Shown piece by piece: positions 6,867-13,051 of a DNA stretch of 14,638 bases. The DNA is from an uncultured Collinsella sp. (GTDB taxonomy: Bacteria; Actinomycetota; Coriobacteriia; Coriobacteriales; Coriobacteriaceae), in the NCBI GenBank assembly GCA_900549065.1, contig URNC01000036.1:1-14638 (forward strand), read 5' to 3'. The notes beneath the pieces were generated by a model. It was not told the DNA's origin. It was given only the letters and a program-made list of their open reading frames with translations, and ran no database searches. Positions within the stretch are counted from its first letter, which is position 1. Each line of letters opens with the position of its first letter. Made by a program: the position numbers and the translations under genes.

Positions 6867-7910
6867 ATGGAAAAGCTCGATGTTGTGAATGCGGCGCTTG
6901 TCGCCCTGCGTGCTGGCGAGACGTGCGAGCTCGTGGTCGTAGCCGGCACGGCGGGGTCGTCGCCGCGCGGCGTGGGCGCCTGGATGGCCGTCTTTGCCGA
7001 CGGTAGCCAGGCGGGCACTATCGGCGGCGGCAAGATCGAGCTCTTTGCGCTGAACGAGGCGCGCGAGCTGCTGGCCGCAGGGCAATCGCGTCTGGTCCGC
7101 TACACCATGGGCGGCGAGAACTCCGATACCGGCATGATCTGCGGCGGAGCCATCTGCCTGTGCTACCTGCATCTGGATGCGACTCAGGCACCGTTGTTCC
7201 AGGAAATTGCCGACGTCTTGGTCTATCGGCGCATCGGCGACTTCGTCATCGACTTTGAGCCGTTTATCGCGAGCGCGCTCGAGGGCGATGTGGCCGAGTA
7301 CCATGGCGAGGCATCGCGCCATACCATTGCTGGTTGCCCCGGGCTTTCGTTGGTGGAGGAGGGGAGTAAGGTCACCTACACCAACGCGGCCTCTGAGATT
7401 CCCGCGGCGCACATCGAGACGCTCTGCCCCGAGGGCCTGACCTATATCTTTGGCTGCGGCCACGTGGGCGCCGCGACGGCGCGGGTGCTCACGGCGGCGG
7501 GCTTTGCCGTCGTGGCATGCGACGACCGCCCCGGCACGCTGACCCCCGATTGGGTGCCCGGTGTCTACGACCGTCGTCTGGTCGACTACAAGAGCCTGAG
7601 CAAGCAGTGCCCCATCGGCCCGCGCGACCTGGTGGTCGTCGCCACGGCGGGTCACAAGTCCGATATCGACGTGGTGATTCAGGCCATGCGCGCCAAGCCT
7701 GCCTACCTGGGCTGTCTGGGTTCGCGCCGCAAGACGGCCTTTGTGCGTGCCCGCCTGGAGCAGGAAGGCTTTACGCAGGACCAGATCGACGAGCTGCACC
7801 TTCCGATCGGCGTTGCCATCGAGGCCGAGGACCCCGAGGAGATCGCCATCTCCATCGCCGCCGAGATGATCCACCTGCGACGCACCAAACTCGTCCCCCG
7901 CAAGCGCTAA
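6867..7910 (+). CDS. xdhC: XdhC/CoxI family molybdenum hydroxylase maturation factor
   Basis: A 347-residue XdhC-type protein, needed for sulfuration or selenation and insertion of molybdenum cofactor in xanthine dehydrogenase-family enzymes. The XdhC/CoxI N-domain shows GSSPRGVGAWM at 30-40, GTIGGGKIE at 50-58 and NSDTGMICGG at 85-94. The C-domain has a Rossmann nucleotide loop GCGHVG at 196-201 and DDRP at 219-222. It is complete in length and both domains are intact. ATG 6867 has GAAGG at 6857-6861, with a 5-nt gap. It follows yqeB by 9 nt and is the last gene before a terminator-like palindrome and the ribosomal genes. Its partner hydroxylase is not in the window, so the client is inferred to be a xanthine dehydrogenase-like selenoenzyme encoded elsewhere. 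Confidence 0.88.
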   Translation: MEKLDVVNAALVALRAGETCELVVVAGTAGSSPRGVGAWMAVFADGSQAGTIGGGKIELFALNEARELLAAGQSRLVRYTMGGENSDTGMICGGAICLCYLHLDATQAPLFQEIADVLVYRRIGDFVIDFEPFIASALEGDVAEYHGEASRHTIAGCPGLSLVEEGSKVTYTNAASEIPAAHIETLCPEGLTYIFGCGHVGAATARVLTAAGFAVVACDDRPGTLTPDWVPGVYDRRLVDYKSLSKQCPIGPRDLVVVATAGHKSDIDVVIQAMRAKPAYLGCLGSRRKTAFVRARLEQEGFTQDQIDELHLPIGVAIEAEDPEEIAISIAAEMIHLRRTKLVPRKR

Positions 7911-7927
7911 TCGGATCCCCACCAATA

Positions 7928-7994
7928 AGTTGCGGTGAAATACGGACTGTTTAAGCCTGTTAGGCCGCCAAACAGTCCCTATTTCACCGCAACT
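7928..7994. repeat. Long palindromic repeat, copy 2
   Basis: 25-bp arms (7928-7952 and 7970-7994) pair with one mismatch at 7979. The left arm is identical to 5143-5167 of copy 1. The 17-nt loop aligns to that of copy 1 in the same orientation with 11 of 17 identical positions, and still forms an inner GCCT/AGGC helix (7955-7958 with 7962-7965). The two copies are thus homologous 67-nt elements. Confidence 0.9.
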
Positions 7995-8001
7995 GCTTTT
8001 T
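7928..8001 (+). terminator. Probable terminator after xdhC, formed by repeat copy 2
   Basis: The long hairpin of copy 2 is followed after two nucleotides by five T residues (7997-8001), so in the + direction it has the parts of a rho-independent terminator for yqeB-xdhC. It would insulate the ribosomal operon from the upstream genes. Copy 1 lacks the T-run. Confidence 0.6.
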
Positions 8002-8055
8002 GGGGCCCATTTGTGCGGGGGAGTTGTGGAGTTGTGCAGGCAGACGAGGTTTTTC

Positions 8056-8084
8056 TGGAAATACGCTCCCGATGCGCGTATAGT
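8056..8084 (+). promoter_or_regulatory. Candidate promoter of the rplE operon
   Basis: TGGAAA at 8056-8061 (four of six -35 matches) is separated by exactly 17 nt from TATAGT at 8079-8084 (five of six -10 matches). Transcription would start near 8091, giving a leader of about 130 nt. It lies after the terminator-like repeat and is the best sigma-A-type promoter in the window. Confidence 0.65.
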
Positions 8085-8161
8085 ACCGATTGTTTTGTCG
8101 GCTCCTGCTGCGTCGAGTCCAAACCGCAAAATGCCATGAGCGGCGCGGATGCAGCCAGGAG

Positions 8162-8196
8162 GCACGAGGACAACCCATCGTGGCCACGCCCCGTGC
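8162..8196 (+). promoter_or_regulatory. Alternative hairpins in the rplE leader
   Basis: GCACG (8162-8166) can pair with CGTGC (8192-8196), or CACGA (8163-8167) can pair with TCGTG (8178-8182); the two folds exclude each other. A 10-bp palindrome CGTGGCCACG lies at 8179-8188. This is a possible site for ribosomal-protein autoregulation, for which S8 is the known regulator near rplE in Escherichia coli. Whether this leader resembles that target is not shown. Confidence 0.3.
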
Positions 8197-8221
8197 TTAA
8201 AACCCCAAGAAGGAGTGAACA

Positions 8222-8779
8222 ATGGCAGAAGAGAAGTATGTGCCGCGTCTGAAGACCAAGTACAACAACGAGGTCAAGCAGCAGCTTCAGGACAAGTTCC
8301 AGTACGAGAACGTCATGATGATCCCCAAGTTTGAGAAGATCGTCGTGAACATGGGTGTCGGCGAGGCCGCTACCGATTCCAAGGCCATCGACGGTGCCGT
8401 GCGCGACCTGCGCGCCATCACCGGACAGCAGCCGATGATCACCCGTGCCCGTAAGTCCATCGCTACCTTCCGCCTGCGCGCTGGTATGCCGATCGGCTGC
8501 AAGGTTACCCTGCGTGGCGACCGTATGTGGGAGTTCTTCGATCGTCTGACCTCCGTCGCGATCCCCCGTATCCGCGACTTCCGCGGCATCTCCGCCAAGA
8601 GCTTCGACGGCCGTGGTAACTTCTCCATGGGCGTCACCGAGCAGCTCATCTTCCCCGAGATCGACTTCGATTCCGTCGATCACCAGCGTGGTATGGACAT
8701 CACTTTCGTGACCACCGCCAATACCGATGAGGAGGCCAAGGCCCTTCTGGACGCCTTCGGTTTCCCGTTCAAGAAATAG
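8222..8779 (+). CDS. rplE: 50S ribosomal protein L5
   Basis: A 185-residue L5, the usual bacterial length with a short N-terminal extension. Hallmarks include the KIVVNMGVGEA stretch near residues 39-49, the RARKSIATFRLR region and GCKVTLRG. L5 binds 5S rRNA and the central protuberance of the 50S subunit and contacts the P-site tRNA. Start ATG 8222 has GAAGGAG about 5 nt upstream. It is the first gene of this ribosomal run; in the canonical spc order it would follow rplX. Phenylalanine codons are 13 TTC to 1 TTT, the bias of a highly expressed gene. Confidence 0.98.
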   Translation: MAEEKYVPRLKTKYNNEVKQQLQDKFQYENVMMIPKFEKIVVNMGVGEAATDSKAIDGAVRDLRAITGQQPMITRARKSIATFRLRAGMPIGCKVTLRGDRMWEFFDRLTSVAIPRIRDFRGISAKSFDGRGNFSMGVTEQLIFPEIDFDSVDHQRGMDITFVTTANTDEEAKALLDAFGFPFKK

Positions 8780-8794
8780 GTTCACCTGCCCTAT

Positions 8795-8824
8795 AAGCGC
8801 CGTTCCCACAAGGGGGCGGCGCTT
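8795..8824 (+). other. Hairpin between rplE and rpsN
   Basis: AAGCGCCG (8795-8802) pairs perfectly with CGGCGCTT (8817-8824). An inner CCC/GGG pairing (8805-8807 with 8812-8814) can extend it. A GGGG run follows rather than T residues, so it is more likely an RNA-processing, stability or attenuation structure than a terminator. Confidence 0.5.
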
Positions 8825-8858
8825 GGGGCGAACAATACTCTATGTGAGGAGGATATAA

Positions 8859-9044
8859 GTGGCTAAGACATCGATGATCGTCAAGTGCAATCGCAAGCAG
8901 AAGTTCTCTACTCGTGAGTACACGCGCTGCCAGCGCTGCGGCCGTCCGCACTCTGTGTACCGCAAGTTCGGCCTGTGCCGTGTCTGCTTCCGCGAGCTTG
9001 CACTCAAGGGCGAGCTTCCCGGCGTTAAGAAGGCCAGCTGGTAA
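8859..9044 (+). CDS. rpsN: 30S ribosomal protein S14, zinc-binding type
   Basis: A 61-residue S14 of the short, zinc-containing (type Z) form. The four zinc ligands are C24, C27, C40 and C43 (CQRC and CRVC). The terminal KKASW is the family ending. It sits in the 30S head and contacts 16S rRNA. The start is GTG 8859, with GAGGAGG at 8846-8852, 6 nt upstream. Some actinobacteria also carry a zinc-free S14 elsewhere, used under zinc limitation; none is visible here. Confidence 0.97.
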   Translation: MAKTSMIVKCNRKQKFSTREYTRCQRCGRPHSVYRKFGLCRVCFRELALKGELPGVKKASW

Positions 9045-9099
9045 GTCACTACCAGCGTTTCAAGCATCAGTTTGGAACAGGGAAAACGCGCTAAAAAGG

Positions 9100-9122
9100 C
9101 TTTGCCGTTAAGGGCGGCGAAG
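9100..9122 (+). other. Hairpin between rpsN and rpsH
   Basis: An 8-bp stem (9100-9107 with 9115-9122, one G-U pair) with a 7-nt loop lies in the 119-nt gap before rpsH. A looser pairing of AGCG (9054-9057) with CGCT (9089-9092) precedes it. The gap is long for this operon, and no gene or promoter is evident in it. Confidence 0.4.
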
Positions 9123-9163
9123 AACCAAGAGCACGTGTTCATCAAGAACGAAGGAGAATCTGT

Positions 9164-9562
9164 ATGAACCTTACAGACCCGATCGCAGATATGCTTACGC
9201 GCATCCGTAACGCTAACTCTGTGAACAAGGCCACGGTCTCCATGCCGAGCAGCAAGAAGCTCGTCGAGATCGCTCGTGTTCTGCACGAGGAGGGCTACAT
9301 CGAGGGCTACGATGTCGAGGACACCGTTCCCCAGAAGACTCTGCACATCACGCTTAAGTATGGTCCCAAGAAGGCTAAGGTCATCAACGGCATCCGCCGC
9401 ATTTCCAAGCCGGGCCTGCGTAAGTACACCGGCGTTGCCGACATGCCCCGCGTCCGCGGTGGCCTTGGTACCGCCATTATTTCCACCAGCCATGGCGTCA
9501 TGACCGACCGCGATGCTCGCAAGCACAACGTCGGCGGCGAGATCATCGCTTACGTCTGGTAA
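9164..9562 (+). CDS. rpsH: 30S ribosomal protein S8
   Basis: A 132-residue S8 of standard length, starting DPIADMLTRIRNA, a near-invariant N-terminus. The C-terminal half carries RRISKPGLR, then the GLGTAIISTSHGVMTD motif that binds 16S rRNA helix 21, and ends GGEIIAYVW as expected. S8 is a primary assembly protein and, in Escherichia coli, the translational repressor of the spc operon. ATG 9164 has AAGGAG at 9151-9156 with a 7-nt gap. Confidence 0.98.
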   Translation: MNLTDPIADMLTRIRNANSVNKATVSMPSSKKLVEIARVLHEEGYIEGYDVEDTVPQKTLHITLKYGPKKAKVINGIRRISKPGLRKYTGVADMPRVRGGLGTAIISTSHGVMTDRDARKHNVGGEIIAYVW

Positions 9563-9595
9563 TTCGCTCGGTAGGTAGAAGGAAAGGAGATCACC

Positions 9596-10132
9596 GTGTC
9601 TCGTATCGGTAATAAGCCTGTCCAGATTCCCGCCGGAGTCGAAGTGGCAGTCAACGGCAACAACGTTGTCGTCAAGGGCCCCAAGGGCCAGCTCGAGCTC
9701 GATGTCTTTGAGAAGCTCGCTATCAACGTCGAGGACAACGTCCTCACCGTTTCCCGTCCCGACGACGAGCGTGAGACCCGTGCCCGCCACGGTCTCACCC
9801 GCGCCCTCATCCACAACATGGTTGTTGGCGTTTCCGAGGGCTTCGAGAAGAAGCTCGAGCTCGCCGGCGTCGGTTACCGCGTGCAGCAGAAGGGTAAGAA
9901 CCTCGAGTTCTCCCTGGGCTTCTCGCACCCCGTGATCGTCGAGGCTCCCGAGGGCATCACCTTCGAGGTTCCCGACAACACCCACGTGAACGTCAAGGGT
10001 ATCAACAAGCAGCAGGTCGGTCAGATCGCCGCTGAGATCCGCGGCCATCGTCCTCCCGAGCCTTACAAGGGCAAGGGTATCCACTACGTTGGCGAGCACA
10101 TCCGCCGCAAGCTGGGTAAGGCCGCCAAGTAG
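9596..10132 (+). CDS. rplF: 50S ribosomal protein L6
   Basis: A 178-residue L6, starting SRIGNKPVQIPAGV, the family N-terminus. Two repeated domains are present, ending with the GQIAAEIRGHRPPEPYKGKG region that binds 23S rRNA near the sarcin-ricin loop. The start is GTG 9596 with AAGGAGA at 9584-9590, 5 nt away. It follows rpsH by 33 nt and precedes a hairpin-containing gap before rplR. Confidence 0.98.
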   Translation: MSRIGNKPVQIPAGVEVAVNGNNVVVKGPKGQLELDVFEKLAINVEDNVLTVSRPDDERETRARHGLTRALIHNMVVGVSEGFEKKLELAGVGYRVQQKGKNLEFSLGFSHPVIVEAPEGITFEVPDNTHVNVKGINKQQVGQIAAEIRGHRPPEPYKGKGIHYVGEHIRRKLGKAAK

Positions 10133-10157
10133 TCGTAACCGACTCACTCGCATAAGA

Positions 10158-10179
10158 CCAGCACCCCGTCAGGTGCTGG
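10158..10179 (+). other. Hairpin between rplF and rplR
   Basis: CCAGCACC (10158-10165) pairs perfectly with GGTGCTGG (10172-10179) across a 6-nt loop. Five T residues lie at 10191-10195, too far downstream for a standard terminator. Partial attenuation or mRNA stabilisation inside the operon is possible. Confidence 0.5.
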
Positions 10180-10207
10180 CAAGATCAACCTTTTTAGGAG
10201 TTTACGT

Positions 10208-10576
10208 ATGAACAAGCATAAGGCGAAGCTGGAAGGCCTCAAGCGTCGTCAGCGTCGTGTTCGCGGCAAGGTCTCGGGTACCGCCGAGCGTCCGCGTCTT
10301 CGCGTGACCCGTACTAACGCCAACATCTATGCCCAGATCATCGACGACAGCAAGGGCTCCAGCCTGACGCTCGTCTCTGCCTCGACCCTCGAGGCCGAGT
10401 TCAAGGGCACCCACACCTCGAACAAGGAGGCTGCGGAGAAGGTCGGTCAGCTCGTTGGCAAGCGCGCCATCGAGGCCGGCATCACCAAGGTCGCCTTCGA
10501 TCGTGGTGGCCGTATCTACCATGGCCGCGTCAAGGCCCTCGCCGACGGTGCTCGTGCCGCCGGTCTCGAGTTCTAG
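10208..10576 (+). CDS. rplR: 50S ribosomal protein L18
   Basis: A 122-residue L18 with the basic N-terminal tail (KHKAKLEGLKRRQRRVRGKV), then the RPRLRVTRTNANIYAQIIDD core and the GRIYHGRVKALADGARAAGLEF ending split by short turns. It binds 5S rRNA and links it to the 50S subunit. ATG 10208 has AGGAG at 10196-10200, 7 nt upstream. Its stop codon overlaps the rpsE ribosome site. Confidence 0.98.
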   Translation: MNKHKAKLEGLKRRQRRVRGKVSGTAERPRLRVTRTNANIYAQIIDDSKGSSLTLVSASTLEAEFKGTHTSNKEAAEKVGQLVGKRAIEAGITKVAFDRGGRIYHGRVKALADGARAAGLEF

Positions 10577-10590
10577 GAGGTATGTAGCAC

Positions 10591-11115
10591 ATGGCTCGTA
10601 ATCAGAAGCAGCAGCGCGAGGCCTCCGAGTTCGAGGAGCGCGTCGTTTACATCAACCGCGTGTCGAAGACCGTCAAGGGTGGTCGTCGCATGAGCCTCGT
10701 CGCTCTCGTCGTCGTTGGCGACGGCAAGGGCAACGTCGGCGTTGGCATGGGCAAGTCCGCTGAGGTGCCCCTGGCCATCTCCAAGGCGTCTCTCGATGCC
10801 AAGAAGAACATGTTCCACGTGCCGGTGACCGAGCAGGGCACCATCCCGCACGAGGTTCTCGGCCACTTTGGTGCCGGCCGCATCATCATCAAGCCCGCTG
10901 TCGAGGGTACCGGCGTTATCGCCGGCGGCGCTGTGCGTCCCCTCTTTGAGCTTGCTGGCATCAAGAACGTCCTGTCCAAGTCCCTCGGTACCGACAACGG
11001 CCTCAACATCATCAAGGCTGCCGTCGAGGGCCTCAAGGAGCTCTCCAGCCCTGAGGACGTCGCGGCTCGCCGTGGCCTGACGGTCTCCGAGATGTTCGTC
11101 GGTAAGGAGAACTAA
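10591..11115 (+). CDS. rpsE: 30S ribosomal protein S5
   Basis: A 174-residue S5. The N-terminal double-stranded-RNA-binding-like fold includes VVYINRVSKTVKGGRR at 18-33 and the glycine-rich GDGKGNVGVGMGKS loop. The C-terminal part includes AGGAVRPLFELAGI. S5 helps translational fidelity and mRNA entry in the 30S body. TAGGAGG at 10574-10580 contains the rplR stop codon and lies 10 nt before ATG 10591, which implies coupling. Confidence 0.98.
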   Translation: MARNQKQQREASEFEERVVYINRVSKTVKGGRRMSLVALVVVGDGKGNVGVGMGKSAEVPLAISKASLDAKKNMFHVPVTEQGTIPHEVLGHFGAGRIIIKPAVEGTGVIAGGAVRPLFELAGIKNVLSKSLGTDNGLNIIKAAVEGLKELSSPEDVAARRGLTVSEMFVGKEN

Positions 11116-11117
11116 GC

Positions 11118-11300
11118 ATGGCTGACACCATCAAGATCAAGCAGGTCCGCAGCACCAATGGTTGCAAGCAGGACCAGGTCCGTACTGTCCGTGCCCTCGG
11201 TCTCCACAGGATCCGCGAGGTTCGCGAGATTGCTGACAACGAGTCCGTCCGCGGCATGATCTTCAAGGTCAAGCACCTTGTCGAGATTGTAGAGGAGTAG
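11118..11300 (+). CDS. rpmD: 50S ribosomal protein L30
   Basis: A 60-residue L30 of usual length, with IKIKQVRSTNG at the N-terminus and the RALGLHRIREVREI helix. It is a small surface protein of the 50S subunit. AAGGAG at 11104-11109, inside the end of rpsE, lies 8 nt before ATG 11118. The gene starts 2 nt after the rpsE stop. Confidence 0.97.
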   Translation: MADTIKIKQVRSTNGCKQDQVRTVRALGLHRIREVREIADNESVRGMIFKVKHLVEIVEE

Positions 11301-11303
11301 CAA

Positions 11304-11753
11304 ATGCAGCTTCACGATCTTACTCCCGCGCCCGGTTCCACCAAGAACCGCAAGCGCGTCGGCCGTGGCAATTCTTCGGGTCACGGCACCACTTCTGGCC
11401 GCGGCCAGAAGGGCCAGGGTTCCCGCTCTGGCGGCACCAAGGGTGCCGGCTTCGAGGGTGGCCAGACTCCGCTGGCTATGCGCCTGCCCAAGCTTCCGGG
11501 CTTCCGCAACCCCCGTCGTATCGAGTACACCGCCGTTAACGTTGAGCGTCTCGAGCGTAAGTTCGAGGATGGCGCTGTGATCGACGGTGCCGCTCTTAAG
11601 GCCGCTCGCATCACCAAGAGCGAGTTCGAGCCCGTCAAGGTGCTCGGCAATGGTGAGCTCACCAAGAAGTTCACGGTCAAGGTCGACAAGGTCAGCGCTT
11701 CTGCGCAGGCCAAGATCGAGGCCGCCGGTGGAAAGGTCGAGCTGCCGTGCTAA
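11304..11753 (+). CDS. rplO: 50S ribosomal protein L15
   Basis: A 149-residue L15. The N-terminal arm is rich in Gly, Arg and Lys (for example RVGRGNSSGHGTTSGRG) and threads into 23S rRNA; the globular C-domain begins near MRLPKLPGF. ATG 11304 has GAGGAG at 11292-11297, overlapping the end of rpmD, which stops 3 nt earlier. The last codons overlap secY. Confidence 0.98.
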   Translation: MQLHDLTPAPGSTKNRKRVGRGNSSGHGTTSGRGQKGQGSRSGGTKGAGFEGGQTPLAMRLPKLPGFRNPRRIEYTAVNVERLERKFEDGAVIDGAALKAARITKSEFEPVKVLGNGELTKKFTVKVDKVSASAQAKIEAAGGKVELPC

Positions 11754-13033
11754 ATGGTCTTAAGAATGCTTTCCGCATCAAAGAATTGCGCGAAAAGATT
11801 CTTTTTACCATAGCTATGCTCGTCGTGTACCGCATTGGTGCGCACGTTCCTGTGCCCGGCATTCCCTTCCAGGGGATGCTGGGCCTTTTCTCGACCGATA
11901 ACAATTCGGTCGCCGCAGGTGCTATGGCCCTCCTGAATCTTTTCTCTGGCGGCGCGTTGAGCTATGTTTCGGTGTTTTCGCTGGGCATCATGCCTTACAT
12001 CACCAGCTCGATCATCCTCCAGATGCTCCAGGCCGTTGTGCCTTCCCTGCATGAGCTTGCCCGCGAGGGCGAGGTCGGTCAGACCAAGATTACGCAGTAT
12101 TCGCGTTACCTCACCCTGGCTCTGGCAATCCTCAACTCCGTGGGTTACCTCTTCCTCTTTAAGAGCTTCGGCATCAGCTTCAATGCCGCCGGCGCTCCCG
12201 AGATCATCTTCGACCTCATGGTCGTCGGCACGCTCACCGCGGGCGCCATGCTGATCATGTGGATTGGTGAGCTCATCACCCAGCGCGGTATCGGCAATGG
12301 CATGTCGCTGATCATCTTTGCGAACATCATGGCCGGTCTGCCGCAGGCTATCTTCTCCAGCACTGAGGGCAATGCCGGTGGCATCATCACCATGGTGATC
12401 ATCTGCGCCATCATCCTGCTGGTTATCCCGCTGATTGTTTTCCTTGAGCGCGGCCAGCGCCGCATCCCGGTCTCCTACGCTAAGCGCGTCGTGGGCCGTC
12501 GCATGATGGGTGGCCAGACCACCTACCTGCCCATCAAGGTCAACACCGCGGGTGTCGTGCCGATCATCTTCGCTTCGGCGCTGCTGTACTTCCCGGCTCA
12601 GATTGCCGTGTTCTTCCCCGGCATCGGCTGGATTCAGGCAGTTGCCTCCGCGCTTTCGACCGGTTGGCTCAACTGGGTGCTTAACGTTGTCCTCATCGTG
12701 TTCTTCGCGTACTTCTACACCTCCATGGTGTTCAACCCCGATGACACGGCCGATAACCTTAAGAAGCAGGGCGGCTTTATTCCGGGCGTCCGTCCGGGTA
12801 GGGCTACCGCGGCCTACATCAAGAACGCGCTCAACAAGATCACGCTTCCCAGCGCTGTCTTTTTGGCGCTCATCGCCATCGTGCCTTCGATCATCTTCTC
12901 CTTCACGGGTAACCATCTGATCCAGGCATTTGGCGGCACGTCCATCCTCATCATGGTCGGCGTCGTGCTCGACACGGTCGATAAGCTCGAAGGTCAGATC
13001 AAGATGTATGATTATGATGGATTCTTTAAATAG
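11747..13033 (+). CDS. secY: Preprotein translocase subunit SecY
   Basis: A 428-residue polytopic protein, the pore of the Sec translocon in the cytoplasmic membrane. It has the typical N-terminus (LKNAFRIKELREKILF), the plug and helix region after VYRIGAHVPVPGIP, about ten hydrophobic helices, and the conserved cytoplasmic loop ending QGGFIPGVRPG at 341-351 that contacts SecA or the ribosome. The start is GTG 11747, inside the last codons of rplO (7-nt overlap), with GAAAGG at 11731-11736 ten nt upstream. The nearby ATG at 11754 is in a different frame. SecE and SecG are encoded elsewhere. Confidence 0.98.
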   Translation: MLNGLKNAFRIKELREKILFTIAMLVVYRIGAHVPVPGIPFQGMLGLFSTDNNSVAAGAMALLNLFSGGALSYVSVFSLGIMPYITSSIILQMLQAVVPSLHELAREGEVGQTKITQYSRYLTLALAILNSVGYLFLFKSFGISFNAAGAPEIIFDLMVVGTLTAGAMLIMWIGELITQRGIGNGMSLIIFANIMAGLPQAIFSSTEGNAGGIITMVIICAIILLVIPLIVFLERGQRRIPVSYAKRVVGRRMMGGQTTYLPIKVNTAGVVPIIFASALLYFPAQIAVFFPGIGWIQAVASALSTGWLNWVLNVVLIVFFAYFYTSMVFNPDDTADNLKKQGGFIPGVRPGRATAAYIKNALNKITLPSAVFLALIAIVPSIIFSFTGNHLIQAFGGTSILIMVGVVLDTVDKLEGQIKMYDYDGFFK

Positions 13034-13051
13034 GCTAGAGGAGGATTGCTC

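Larger units (their letters stand above)
7911..8221. other. 311-bp non-coding gap, xdhC to rplE
   Basis: This gap holds, in order, palindromic repeat copy 2 with a T-run, an 8-bp tandem direct repeat GAGTTGTG (8021-8036), a promoter candidate (8056-8084) and a roughly 130-nt leader with alternative hairpins before rplE. I see no convincing gene in it. In other bacteria this is where rplX would stand directly before rplE. Confidence 0.7.

Noticed and set aside
5143..7994. CRISPR array or transposon ends
   Set aside because: The two palindromes are 2.8 kb apart with genes between them, there is no regular spacing, no transposase is present, and they are direct rather than inverted relative to each other.
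8021..8036. Tandem 8-bp direct repeat GAGTTGTG just before the rplE promoter
   Set aside because: Two short copies alone are too little to support an operator or a repeat array; chance or slippage is enough to explain them.
11754..11756. ATG just after the rplO stop as the secY start
   Set aside because: It is in a different frame. GTG 11747 is in the secY frame and gives the conserved SecY N-terminus.
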